From positions 930,001 to 994,000 of the forward strand of contig OZ257140.1 in NCBI GenBank assembly GCA_965279165.1: a stretch of 64,000 nt of DNA. The letters run 5' to 3'. Below, in pieces: positions 1 through 8,669 of the stretch (positions are counted from its first letter, which is position 1; the number at the start of each line of letters is the position of its first letter). The DNA comes from JBAYIE01 sp965279165 (GTDB lineage: Bacteria; Bacteroidota; Bacteroidia; UKL13-3). The notes under the pieces are model-generated. The model worked only from the letters and a program-made list of their open reading frames with translations. It made no database searches and was not told the DNA's origin. The position numbers and the translations under genes were made by a program.

Positions 1-148
1 AAGATAAGAGAAATTATAAACTGGAAACTTTTTTTATGTTAAAAGTTTCCTAATCACTAAAAGTTTTCGGTGAATTATTTAAATGAGTCGGTAAAAACCC
101 TTCATTTGACTTTATACGAATATTCCGTTACTTGCATCTTCTTTAACC

Positions 149-778
149 ATGAGCAGAAATAATCCTTATATTATTGGTATAACCGGAGGAAGTGCCTCAG
201 GCAAAACCAGGTTTATCCATGACCTTGGCCAATTGTTTACGAAGGAGGAAATTTGCATTCTTTCTCAGGATAATTATTATAAAACTGCCGAATTCCATAA
301 ACGCGATGAACAAGGTCATATCAATTACGATTTACCGGAATGCATTGATTTTGATGAACTTTTCAAAGATTTAAATACCTTAAAACAAGGTAAAGTCGTT
401 AAACGACGCGAATATCGTTTCCAGCATGAAAACCAACACGGCGAATGGTTTGAAGTAAATCCCGCTCCTATTATATTGATAGAAGGTTTGTTTATTTTTC
501 ACGAGCGAAGCATTTTCGATATGTTCGATCTCAAGATTTATATGGAAACAGCTGAAGAAATTCAGTTACAAAGAAGAATTAACCGGGACACCTTAGAAAG
601 GAATATACCTATCGATTTTGTGCATTACCAATGGCAAAACCATGTATTACCAGCCTATCGTTCGTTTTTGCTGCCTTATAAAGAAGAAGCGGATATTATT
701 ATTATGAATAACCGACACTTTTCGAACAGCCTTAAATTGCTCAAAGACCACTTCAAACAGGTGCTTAACCACCAATAA
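149..778 (+). CDS. udk: Uridine kinase family protein
   Basis: A 209-residue P-loop kinase that should phosphorylate uridine (and cytidine) to UMP/CMP in pyrimidine salvage in the cytosol. The Walker A motif GGSASGKT lies at about residues 13-20, followed by the SQDNYYK segment typical of uridine kinases that shapes the nucleoside site, and an EGLF segment matching the family's conserved E-G-(I/L) motif. Length fits the family (about 205-215). The ATG is the first plausible start. The next gene, secDF, has its own promoter, so udk appears to be a single transcription unit. Distinction from other members of the uridine kinase/phosphoribulokinase superfamily rests on motif memory only. Confidence 0.88.
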   Translation: MSRNNPYIIGITGGSASGKTRFIHDLGQLFTKEEICILSQDNYYKTAEFHKRDEQGHINYDLPECIDFDELFKDLNTLKQGKVVKRREYRFQHENQHGEWFEVNPAPIILIEGLFIFHERSIFDMFDLKIYMETAEEIQLQRRINRDTLERNIPIDFVHYQWQNHVLPAYRSFLLPYKEEADIIIMNNRHFSNSLKLLKDHFKQVLNHQ

Positions 779-851
779 TCAACTTATTTAATTAGCTTTC
801 AATAAGTTACAATCGATTGTGTTCTTGTTGTAAAATGTAACTGCCTTGCCT

Positions 852-859
852 TATATTTG
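852..859 (+). promoter_or_regulatory. Bacteroidota -7 box of secDF
   Basis: TATATTTG matches the Bacteroidota sigma-ABfr consensus TAnnTTTG. A TTGTTG stretch about 22-27 nt upstream (825-830) can serve as the -33 element. It lies 38 nt before the secDF start. Confidence 0.6.
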
Positions 860-897
860 CCCGCTTTGTAGCAAACTAAATACAGATTATAAAACAG

Positions 898-3879
898 ATG
901 AAAAGTAAAGGAGCAATTAAACTTTTTGCAATTGCATTAACGCTGGTTTCGATATTCCAGCTTTCGTTCACGTGGATTACAGGTCGCGTAGAAAATCAGG
1001 CGAGAGAATTTGCCAACGGAGATCCTGTTCAGGAAAGAATTTACCTCGATTCGATTGCACGAGAAGGAGTATACAATCTTGGATTCAAGAAATTTACTTA
1101 CCTCGAGTGTAAAGAACGGGAACTAAACCTCGGACTAGATTTAAAAGGTGGTATGAACGTAACCCTAGAGGTTTCGTTAAGTGAATTGATTCGTGCCGTT
1201 TCCAATAACAATCCGGATCCTGCTTTTAACAAAGCGTTGGAACTGGCTAACGAACGTACCAAATCAAGTACCAAAGATTATGTTACCTTATTTGGAGAAG
1301 CATACAACGAATTGGCACCGGGCGGTAAAATGGCAGCTATTTTTGCCAACCAGACCAATAAAGAAAAAATCAAAATCAGCTCGAGCAACGATGAAGTACT
1401 TGCTTATTTGAAAACAGAATCATCGCAAGCCATTGATCGTTCTTTCCAAATTTTACGTGCACGTATCGATAAATTCGGAGTGTCGCAACCTAATATCCAA
1501 AAATTAGAAGGAAGTGGCAGAATCCTGGTTGAATTACCCGGAGTGGATAATCCAAACCGCGTTCGTAAATTATTACAAGGAACTGCAAAATTGGAATTCT
1601 GGGAAACTTTTGATAACCCGGAAGCATATAAATATTTAGAAACTGCTAACAAAACGTTAAGCAAAGTTTTGGCAAATGAGAAAGCCGGATCAAATAATAA
1701 TAATTCGGATTCTACTGCCACAACAACGGATACTGCTGTTACCAAAAGTACCACAAGTGCTTTAGCCGGACTTGGAAAATCAACTAACGTGGTTGCCGAT
1801 ACTGCAAAAGCAGATACGTCGAAAAAAGAAAAAACTCTCGAAGAGTTTACAACCGAAAATCCTTTGTTTGCTGTATTACGTCCTTATGCCGACGACCAGA
1901 ATATGTTGGTTGCAAAAGGTTCAAGTTGCGGTATTGCTTTGGTTAAAGATACCGGTAAAGTTAATAGCTACTTAAACAGACCTGAAATTAAATCGGTTTT
2001 ACCGTCCAATATTAAATTCCTTTGGTCGTACAAAGGTTTTGGAGACAACAACAACGCGGTAGTGTTGCATGCGATTAAAACTTCGAAAGATGGCATGGCT
2101 TCATTAGAAGGAGATAAAATTACCGATGCCAAACGCGATATATCGCAAAGTGGCGAAGTTGAAGTTTCGATGAGCATGAACGCTGAAGGCGCTCGTATCT
2201 GGAAAAATCTAACTAAAAATTCAGTAGGTAAATGTATCGCTATTGTGTTGGATGATATCGTTTATTCATCACCGGTTGTACAAAATGAAATTCCAAACGG
2301 ACGTTCATCTATTTCAGGAAGCTTTACCAGTGAAGAAGCAGCCGATTTGGCCAATATTTTAAAAGCAGGTAAATTACCGGCACCTACCCATATTGTGGGC
2401 GAGGCTGTTGTTGGACCAACTTTAGGAAAAGAAGCAATTGCATCGGGTTTAATATCTTTTGTGATTGCATTGTTAGCGGTTCTTGCTTTTATGGGATTCT
2501 ATTACAACAAAGCAGGTTGGATTGCCGATATCGCTTTGTTTGTTAACGTATTCTTTGTGATGGGTGTTCTAACTTCCTTAGGTGCTGTATTAACCTTACC
2601 CGGTATTGCAGGTATCGTACTTACCATTGGTATGTCGGTGGATGCGAATATTTTGATTTTTGAACGTGTAAGGGAAGAAATGCACCATGAGGGACGGAGT
2701 TTAAAAAATAGTATACACGATGGTTTTGCGCATGCCATGTCGTCGATTCTCGATTCCAATATTACAACCTTATTATTGGGTATTATATTATATGTATTCG
2801 GAACCGGACCGATCCAAGGATTTGCAACAACCTTAATTATTGGTATCCTTTCTTCTATGTTCTGCGCCATTTTTGTAACCCGTTTAATATTCGAAGGTTT
2901 AATGGATAAAGGAAAAGACATTAAGTTCTGGACCAAATCAACAGAGAATACGTTTAAAAATATCAACATCAATTTCGTTGGAAAAAGAAAGTTGTATTAT
3001 ACTTTCTCCAGCATCATCATCACCCTTGGTATCGTATTTTATTTTATCAATGGCGGTTTCCATTTAGGCGTTGATTTTAAAGGTGGACGGATGTATGTAG
3101 TTCGTTTTGAAAAGGCTGTAGAAACAGAAGCCATCAAAACACAATTGCGTGAATCATTTGGTGAGGCACCGGATGTAAAATCTTATGGTAATGACTTTAA
3201 CCAACGTATCACAACCTCCTATTTAATTGATGATGCCAATGCAAATGCAGAAGCAAGTGTAGAAGCTGCATTGAAAGCAGGCTTGGATAAAACCGGAATT
3301 AAATATGAAATCATCAGTTCGAATAAAGTAGGAGAAACTGTTTCTGCCGATATAAAATCGAAAGCATTGTATGCCATTGTTTTCTCCTGTATTTTAATGT
3401 TCGTTTACATCTTGGTACGATTCAAGAAATGGCAATATGGTGCAGGTGCGGTACTTGCTTTGGTGCACGACGTTTTGGTCGTATTATCTTGCTATGTAAT
3501 CCTCGAAAATGTTATGCCATTCTCCCTTGAAATCAACCAGGATTTTATTGCCGCTATCTTAACGGTTATGGGTTATTCGATGACCGATACGGTGGTGGTA
3601 TTTGACCGTATCCGTGAATACCTAACGATTCGTAACAAAACCGAATTGGCAGCCGACGAAAGAAATAAGGTAATTAATTATGCATTGAACAGTACACTTA
3701 GTCGTACCATCAATACATCCTTAACAATCTTCTTTGTATTGTTAGCAATATTTATCTTTGGTGGTGATACCATCCGTGGATTCTCTTTCGCTTTGTTAAT
3801 CGGTATCGTAATCGGAACCTACTCTTCTATCTGTATTGCTACTCCGGTGGTAATCGATTTAGACAGAAAGAAAAGTTAA
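898..3879 (+). CDS. secDF: Fused protein translocase subunit SecDF
   Basis: A 993-residue fusion of SecD and SecF, the proton-driven membrane subunits that help SecYEG complete protein export. SecD occupies about residues 1-640: an N-terminal membrane segment, the LGLDLKGG motif near residue 80, a large periplasmic P1 region, then the conserved membrane block with GMSVDANILIFERVREE near residue 580. SecF follows from about residue 690, with GVDFKGGRM near 725 and GYSMTDTVVVFDRIRE near 895-910. A Ser/Thr/Asn/Ala-rich insert (about residues 260-315) interrupts P1 and is likely a flexible loop. The fusion is usual in Bacteroidota. A Rho-independent terminator follows the stop, so the gene is probably monocistronic. 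Confidence 0.97.
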   Translation: MKSKGAIKLFAIALTLVSIFQLSFTWITGRVENQAREFANGDPVQERIYLDSIAREGVYNLGFKKFTYLECKERELNLGLDLKGGMNVTLEVSLSELIRAVSNNNPDPAFNKALELANERTKSSTKDYVTLFGEAYNELAPGGKMAAIFANQTNKEKIKISSSNDEVLAYLKTESSQAIDRSFQILRARIDKFGVSQPNIQKLEGSGRILVELPGVDNPNRVRKLLQGTAKLEFWETFDNPEAYKYLETANKTLSKVLANEKAGSNNNNSDSTATTTDTAVTKSTTSALAGLGKSTNVVADTAKADTSKKEKTLEEFTTENPLFAVLRPYADDQNMLVAKGSSCGIALVKDTGKVNSYLNRPEIKSVLPSNIKFLWSYKGFGDNNNAVVLHAIKTSKDGMASLEGDKITDAKRDISQSGEVEVSMSMNAEGARIWKNLTKNSVGKCIAIVLDDIVYSSPVVQNEIPNGRSSISGSFTSEEAADLANILKAGKLPAPTHIVGEAVVGPTLGKEAIASGLISFVIALLAVLAFMGFYYNKAGWIADIALFVNVFFVMGVLTSLGAVLTLPGIAGIVLTIGMSVDANILIFERVREEMHHEGRSLKNSIHDGFAHAMSSILDSNITTLLLGIILYVFGTGPIQGFATTLIIGILSSMFCAIFVTRLIFEGLMDKGKDIKFWTKSTENTFKNININFVGKRKLYYTFSSIIITLGIVFYFINGGFHLGVDFKGGRMYVVRFEKAVETEAIKTQLRESFGEAPDVKSYGNDFNQRITTSYLIDDANANAEASVEAALKAGLDKTGIKYEIISSNKVGETVSADIKSKALYAIVFSCILMFVYILVRFKKWQYGAGAVLALVHDVLVVLSCYVILENVMPFSLEINQDFIAAILTVMGYSMTDTVVVFDRIREYLTIRNKTELAADERNKVINYALNSTLSRTINTSLTIFFVLLAIFIFGGDTIRGFSFALLIGIVIGTYSSICIATPVVIDLDRKKS

Positions 3880-3902
3880 TAGCATTACATAAATCTAATT
3901 TT

Positions 3903-3935
3903 AAAAAAGGAGGCGAGTAATTGTCTCCTTTTTTT
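3903..3935 (+). terminator. Rho-independent terminator of secDF
   Basis: A-rich stem AAAAAAGGAG pairs with CTCCTTTTTTT around a short loop, ending in a T tract, 24 nt after the secDF stop. Confidence 0.8.
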
Positions 3936-4620
3936 ATGAGCTAGGAGATGGTGTTGATGTGTTAAGGTGTTGAAGTGTTAAAGTTGGCTGCAGCAATGCA
4001 AGTTCCTCTCCTATTTTAAGAGATCATTCCAATCTTTTATAATCCGGATGTGTTCGACAGGCTCACACACCTGCATTCCGTTGACAATTAAGATTTAATT
4101 ATAAAGAGACTTCCCATTTGTGAATTTGTGGGCAAAAAAGGGATTAGGGATAAGGGGGCAGTGATAAGGGGGGCAGTGAACAGTGAACCGTTTAACCAAA
4201 ATTAGTGTAATCAGTGAAATCTGTGGCTATAAAAGGGATTAGTGATTAGGGGTCAGTGAACAGTGAACCGATAACCGTTAACCAAAATCAGTGTAATCTG
4301 TGTAATCTGTGGCTATAAAAGGGATGAGTGATTAGGGGTCAGTGAACAGTGAACCGATAACCGTTAACCAAAATCAGTGTAATCTGTGTAATCTGTGGCT
4401 AAAAAAGGGATTAGTAATTAGGGGTCAGTGAACAGTGAACCGATAACCGTTAACCAAAATCAGTGTAATCTGTGTAATCTGTGGCTAAAAACATTGGTTA
4501 GTAATCAGTGTTTGTTCTGTTCTAAAAACTACACATCCCTTTCGGTTTTACACCAAACTGTGGGCACTTTACACTTTCCCAAGCAGGATTTCGTTAGTAG
4601 AATTACATAAATATTTTATT
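3936..4620. repeat. Gene-free spacer filled with tandem repeats
   Basis: This 685-bp gap contains no credible gene. At 3961-3985 it holds a short octamer array (ttaaggtg/ttgaagtg type). From 4140 to 4492 it holds four tandem units: a diverged first unit (4140-4234, 95 bp) and three almost identical 86-bp units starting at 4235, 4321 and 4407. Within each unit the sequence itself reads as degenerate heptamers (cagtgaa, cagtgaa, ccgataa, ccgttaa) followed by nonamers (gtgtaatct). The tandem repeats are followed by about 125 bp with no feature I recognise up to the ExbB start. Confidence 0.85.
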
Positions 4621-5301
4621 ATGCCGATACTATCTATTTTACTACAAGTTCAGGTTGCAGTCGAAAATCCAACTCCGGAAGGATTATCTGTAATTGGATT
4701 ACTCATAAAAGGCGGACCAATTATGATTCCGATTTTGCTCTTATCGATGCTATCGGTTTACCTGTTTATTGAACGTTCGATATTCATCAGCAAAACCAGC
4801 AAGATTGACCCTAATCTCGTTAACAATGTAAAAGACATGTTGATTCGTGAAGATATTAAAGGAGCAATGGTCTATTGCGAACGTAATACTTCTCCTTTTT
4901 CGAGTATCGTACACAAAGGGTTAACGCGCCTTGGTTCACCAATCAGAGATATTGAAAGTGCCGTAGAAAATACAGCACGTGTAGAAGTTTATAAAATGGA
5001 AAAGAACGTAAACCTGCTTGCAGCGATTGCAGCTCTGGCTCCTATGTTTGGTTTCTTGGGAACCGTAATTGGTATGATGATAACCTTTTATAATTTATCG
5101 GTAAGCGACAATATCAGTATTGCGAATATTGCAGATGGAATTTATGTTAAGATGGTAACATCTGCATCCGGATTAATTGTGGGTGTATTTGCCTATATTT
5201 TTTACACATACTTAAATGCACGTATCGAACGGGTGGTAAATAAAATGGAAGTAACTGCTATCGACTTCCTCGATATCCTATATAAACCGGCATCGAAATG
5301 A
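4621..5301 (+). CDS. MotA/TolQ/ExbB proton-channel family protein
   Basis: A 226-residue inner-membrane protein of the TolQ/ExbB family, which with an ExbD/TolR partner uses the proton gradient to energise TonB- or Tol-dependent work at the outer membrane. Three membrane segments are visible (about residues 22-47, 130-155 and 172-197), and the segment LAAIAALAPMFGFLGTVIGMM is the signature region around TM2. The next gene starts inside its stop codon (ATGA overlap), which implies translational coupling of the two subunits. No tonB, pal or tolB is nearby, so I cannot say whether the pair serves TonB receptors or the Tol system. Confidence 0.92.
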   Translation: MPILSILLQVQVAVENPTPEGLSVIGLLIKGGPIMIPILLLSMLSVYLFIERSIFISKTSKIDPNLVNNVKDMLIREDIKGAMVYCERNTSPFSSIVHKGLTRLGSPIRDIESAVENTARVEVYKMEKNVNLLAAIAALAPMFGFLGTVIGMMITFYNLSVSDNISIANIADGIYVKMVTSASGLIVGVFAYIFYTYLNARIERVVNKMEVTAIDFLDILYKPASK

Positions 5302-5702
5302 ATTTCAGAAAACATAAATATACCCATGCAGAAGTTCAGGCCGGCCCTTTGTCGGATATCCTGTTCTTTCTGATGCTGTTTTTTCTGATCATTTCTACGC
5401 TTGCCAGTCCAAATGCAATTAAATTACTACTGCCCAAAGCAAATACCGGCAAAACCATTCCCAAACAAGTAATCAATGTTTCGGTTTCTTCCGACTTAAA
5501 ATATTATATCGACAAACAGGAAGTTACATTAGACCAACTCGAAACTTCCTTGCTTGCCCAATCAGCCAAACACGAAAATCCATCGGTGGTTTTGCGCATG
5601 GATAAAACCATTACCGTAAACGATATGATCCAAGTGGTGGATATCTTAAATAAAACAAAAGTTCCGGTAGTGATAGCGGTGAGTAAACCGTCGGCAGAGT
5701 AA
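5298..5702 (+). CDS. ExbD/TolR family biopolymer transport protein
   Basis: A 134-residue partner of the preceding ExbB-like protein. One N-terminal membrane segment (about residues 18-38, ILFFLMLFFLIISTLA) carries the conserved acidic residue just before it (LSDILFF), which takes part in proton transfer. It is followed by a small periplasmic domain. The start codon overlaps the stop of the upstream gene by 4 nt. Family length is about 130-145, so it is complete. Confidence 0.92.
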   Translation: MNFRKHKYTHAEVQAGPLSDILFFLMLFFLIISTLASPNAIKLLLPKANTGKTIPKQVINVSVSSDLKYYIDKQEVTLDQLETSLLAQSAKHENPSVVLRMDKTITVNDMIQVVDILNKTKVPVVIAVSKPSAE

Positions 5703-5841
5703 ACAAACTGTTCACTTTTCGTGAGTGCATCATGCTCGTGCTAACCAACAAATTATACAATTCATCTCCTTTGGTGTTGCACATCCAAAATTAACCGTGT
5801 AAACACTTTTTTCTCCTTCCAATTAAGTATTTTGCGGTCAT

Positions 5842-6288
5842 ATGGCAGAAATATACACCCACGCCTGGTTTATGCAAATGGCATTGAAAGAAGCCCAAAA
5901 AGCCTTTGATGAGGACGAAGTTCCGGTTGGTTGTGTGGTTGTTTGCGAAAACAAAATTATTGGCAAAGGATATAACCTTACCGAAAAATTACACGATGTT
6001 ACTGCCCACGCCGAGATGCAGGCTATTACAGCTGCTTCAAACTATCTTGGAGCCAAATATTTAGATGAATGCACCTTGTATGTAACCCTCGAACCTTGTG
6101 TAATGTGCGCGGGTGCCTTATATTGGAGTCAAATAGGGAAAGTGGTTTATGGAGCATCGGATGAAAAAAGAGGATTTATGAAAGAAGGAAAGCATCTCCT
6201 GCATCCAAAAACCGAGATAATTACGGATGTTTTGGAAGATGAATGCAGTGTTCTTTTAAAAAGTTTTTTCAAGAAGCTCCGTTTATAG
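5842..6288 (+). CDS. tadA: tRNA-specific adenosine deaminase TadA
   Basis: A 148-residue zinc deaminase that converts adenosine 34 to inosine in the tRNA-Arg(ACG) anticodon. The motif HAEMQAI supplies the zinc ligand His and proton-shuttling Glu, and EPCVMCAGAL supplies the two zinc-binding cysteines (PCxxC). Length and motif order match TadA rather than cytidine deaminase or guanine deaminase, although a guanine deaminase paralogue cannot be excluded by eye. The promoter of the next gene lies just past its stop codon. Confidence 0.9.
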   Translation: MAEIYTHAWFMQMALKEAQKAFDEDEVPVGCVVVCENKIIGKGYNLTEKLHDVTAHAEMQAITAASNYLGAKYLDECTLYVTLEPCVMCAGALYWSQIGKVVYGASDEKRGFMKEGKHLLHPKTEIITDVLEDECSVLLKSFFKKLRL

Positions 6289-6290
6289 CG

Positions 6291-6298
6291 TATTTTTG
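6291..6298 (+). promoter_or_regulatory. Bacteroidota -7 box of the SDR epimerase gene
   Basis: TATTTTTG fits TAnnTTTG perfectly and sits 14 nt before the ATG at 6312, right after the tadA stop. No convincing -33 TTG is visible. Confidence 0.5.
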
Positions 6299-6311
6299 CA
6301 GGGAAATAGAA

Positions 6312-7226
6312 ATGGCGAAAATTTTAATTACAGGTGGTTCGGGACAAATAGGTACACGTTTAACTGAAATATTATTGGAACGTGGCCATGAAGTGGTGCA
6401 CCTTGGACGATCAGCCGGAATTAAAAACGGGGTTCAAACGTATCAATGGGATTATACTAAAAACTATATAGACACTGATTCGCTGGTTGGCGTAGATTAT
6501 ATTTTTAATTTAGTTGGTGCCGGAATTTCAAGCAAAAGGTGGAACGAACAATACAAGAACGAAATTTATAAAAGTCGCGTACAGAGTACCGCACTGTTAA
6601 TACATACCCTCAAATTACGCTTACATAAAATAAAAAAATTGGTACAGGCTTCCGGCATCAGTATTTATGAAGACAATACAGAGGGTTTTTTAGATGAAAA
6701 TGCAGCACATGGTCATTTATTTTTATCCGATGTTTGTATCGACTGGGAGCAAGCAGCGAATGAAGCACTTTTTATAAAAATTGAACCGATAACTGTTCGC
6801 ATTGGAATTGTTTTGGGTAAAAACAGTGGTTTTATACAAGCAACAACCAAACCCATAAATGCCTATTTAGGAGCACCTCTTGGAAGTGGCAAACAAATGG
6901 TAAGCTGGATACATATCGATGATTTATGCAATATGTTAATCCATTTGCTGTTTCTAGAAAAAGCGGAAGGGGCCTATAATGCCGTATCAAAAGAACCGGT
7001 AAGCAATAAGGTACTATTAACAGAAATTGCCCGGCGACTTGGTAAGCCGATGTTTTTGCCCGGCATTCCGGAGAAACTATTGCGAATTATCTTTGGTGGT
7101 ATAACGGAAGAGTTACTTTCGTCCCATAAACTATCCTCCGATAAAATATCTGCCACCGGGTTCACATTTAAATATCCAACTTTAGATAAAGCCATGGATG
7201 AAATCTTTACGAATACCAAAGCCTGA
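6312..7226 (+). CDS. TIGR01777-family NAD(P)-dependent epimerase/dehydratase
   Basis: A 304-residue extended short-chain dehydrogenase of the SDR39U1/TIGR01777 (YfcH-like) group. The N-terminal dinucleotide-binding motif TGGSGQIGTRL is at about residues 7-17, followed by NLVGAGI and SKRWNEQYKNEIYKSR, both hallmarks of this subfamily, and SWIHIDDL in the second half. Substrate and pathway are unknown. The ATG at 6312 is preferred because the reading frame upstream runs through tadA and because a promoter lies just before it. It is transcribed in the same direction as tadA. Confidence 0.87.
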   Translation: MAKILITGGSGQIGTRLTEILLERGHEVVHLGRSAGIKNGVQTYQWDYTKNYIDTDSLVGVDYIFNLVGAGISSKRWNEQYKNEIYKSRVQSTALLIHTLKLRLHKIKKLVQASGISIYEDNTEGFLDENAAHGHLFLSDVCIDWEQAANEALFIKIEPITVRIGIVLGKNSGFIQATTKPINAYLGAPLGSGKQMVSWIHIDDLCNMLIHLLFLEKAEGAYNAVSKEPVSNKVLLTEIARRLGKPMFLPGIPEKLLRIIFGGITEELLSSHKLSSDKISATGFTFKYPTLDKAMDEIFTNTKA

Positions 7227-7257
7227 TTTTTTACGTTTCTATTCCTAAATTGCAACC

Positions 7258-8658
7258 TTGAATAATTATCTCCGCTTTTTATTATTGCTGGTATTAACAA
7301 CAAGTATGATAAGTTCTTGTCGCAAGGAAGATTCATTTACCCAAAATGCTTCCGCTAAATTATCCTTATCAGCCGATACCCTTTTCTTTGATACCGTATT
7401 TTCATCTTTCGGACCAAATTCACCCATGTCGGTTACCAAACAATTATGGGTGGTAAATAAAAACAGCGAAGGCGTTAAAACCAATATCCGAATCAAAGGA
7501 ACTTCGAATGGTTCTATCAAAATGAATGTGGATGGCAAACCAACGATAGCCGTCTCTAATAAAGAAATACGTGGCAATGATTCTATCGTGATTTTTGTTC
7601 AAATCTATTCGTCGGCCGGAAATGATTTTATTGTAAGTGATCAGATTCTTTTTGAAACCAATGGTAATTTACAAGATGTAGATATTGTTGCCTTCGGACG
7701 GGATGCACATTACCATGAAGCAGAAACCTGGGATTCGTTAACTACCAATATTACCTGGACCGACGATAAACCACATGTAATTTACAATTCAATCTTAATT
7801 GAAAAAGGCCAAACCCTAACCATTGCTGCCAATACCAAAATACATTCGCATATCAATTCAACCATTTATGTACAGGGAACTTTAATTGTAAATGGAACCA
7901 CTACCAATCCGGTTGTATTTAGCGGCGATCGTCTTGATCAGGATTACGCAAATATTTCGGGTCAATGGATCGGAATTCGTATCCTTCCGGGAAGTATCGA
8001 CAACCGTATCAAAAACAGCATTCTCAAAAATGGCTTTTTGGGTATTGAGGTCGACTCTGCATCCGCCAATGGAAATCCAAATTTAATCATTGAACAAAGC
8101 ATGATTCAAAACATGAAAGCAGCGGGTATTGTAGGCTACTCTGCAAAAATTGTTGCGGTTAATAACCTCATTTCAGAATGCGGCCAATTTTCGTTTTATG
8201 GTGCTTTAGGGGGAGATTATACCCTCGTGTATAATACGATGGTTTGTTACAACAGTGCCTCAAGCCGTCAGAATGCCCAATTCCTACTCGACAATACGCC
8301 ATACAACGACAACCAGGGAACTATTCTTAAATTTCCATTGAATTACGAGTTGGTCGACAATATCATTTATGGCAGTTTAGAAGATGAATTGTTGTTCAAT
8401 AATAACCCTGACGGCAACCAGGTATTTACTACGCGAAATATTCGAAATAATTTATTGCGCACAAAAATTACCGGTTTGGAAACTGCTAATAATATAATAA
8501 ATGTCGACCCTGCTTTTGTCAATGCAGGTGAAATGAATTATACCTTGCATCCAACTTCACCAGCAATCGGGAAAGCAATTCCGGTTTCGGGCATTACGGT
8601 TGATTTGAAAAACAAAACCAGAAACGCCACCACTCCCAATATTGGCGCATACGAGTAA
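7258..8658 (+). CDS. Surface lipoprotein with right-handed beta-helix
   Basis: A 466-residue predicted lipoprotein. The N-terminus is a hydrophobic stretch ending in the lipobox ISSC (Cys about residue 21), followed by an Ig-like region with the phrase LFFDTVFSS seen in Bacteroidota DUF1573-like domains. From about residue 170 a parallel beta-helix of Ile/Asn/Gly-rich rungs follows, and the C-terminus ends in NIGAYE, as in choice-of-anchor Q proteins. It could bind or cleave polysaccharide, but no catalytic site is recognisable. The only start that keeps a full signal peptide is TTG at 7258; the first ATG lies too close to the lipobox. It converges on ftcD with an 11-bp gap. Confidence 0.8.
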   Translation: MNNYLRFLLLLVLTTSMISSCRKEDSFTQNASAKLSLSADTLFFDTVFSSFGPNSPMSVTKQLWVVNKNSEGVKTNIRIKGTSNGSIKMNVDGKPTIAVSNKEIRGNDSIVIFVQIYSSAGNDFIVSDQILFETNGNLQDVDIVAFGRDAHYHEAETWDSLTTNITWTDDKPHVIYNSILIEKGQTLTIAANTKIHSHINSTIYVQGTLIVNGTTTNPVVFSGDRLDQDYANISGQWIGIRILPGSIDNRIKNSILKNGFLGIEVDSASANGNPNLIIEQSMIQNMKAAGIVGYSAKIVAVNNLISECGQFSFYGALGGDYTLVYNTMVCYNSASSRQNAQFLLDNTPYNDNQGTILKFPLNYELVDNIIYGSLEDELLFNNNPDGNQVFTTRNIRNNLLRTKITGLETANNIINVDPAFVNAGEMNYTLHPTSPAIGKAIPVSGITVDLKNKTRNATTPNIGAYE

Positions 8659-8669
8659 TCTATTCCAGA

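Noticed and set aside
4140..4492. CRISPR array
   Set aside because: The 86-bp units are directly adjacent with no unique spacers and there are no cas genes.
4428..4610. 60-codon open frame before the ExbB gene
   Set aside because: Its first part is made entirely of the 86-bp tandem repeat and it has no homology features.
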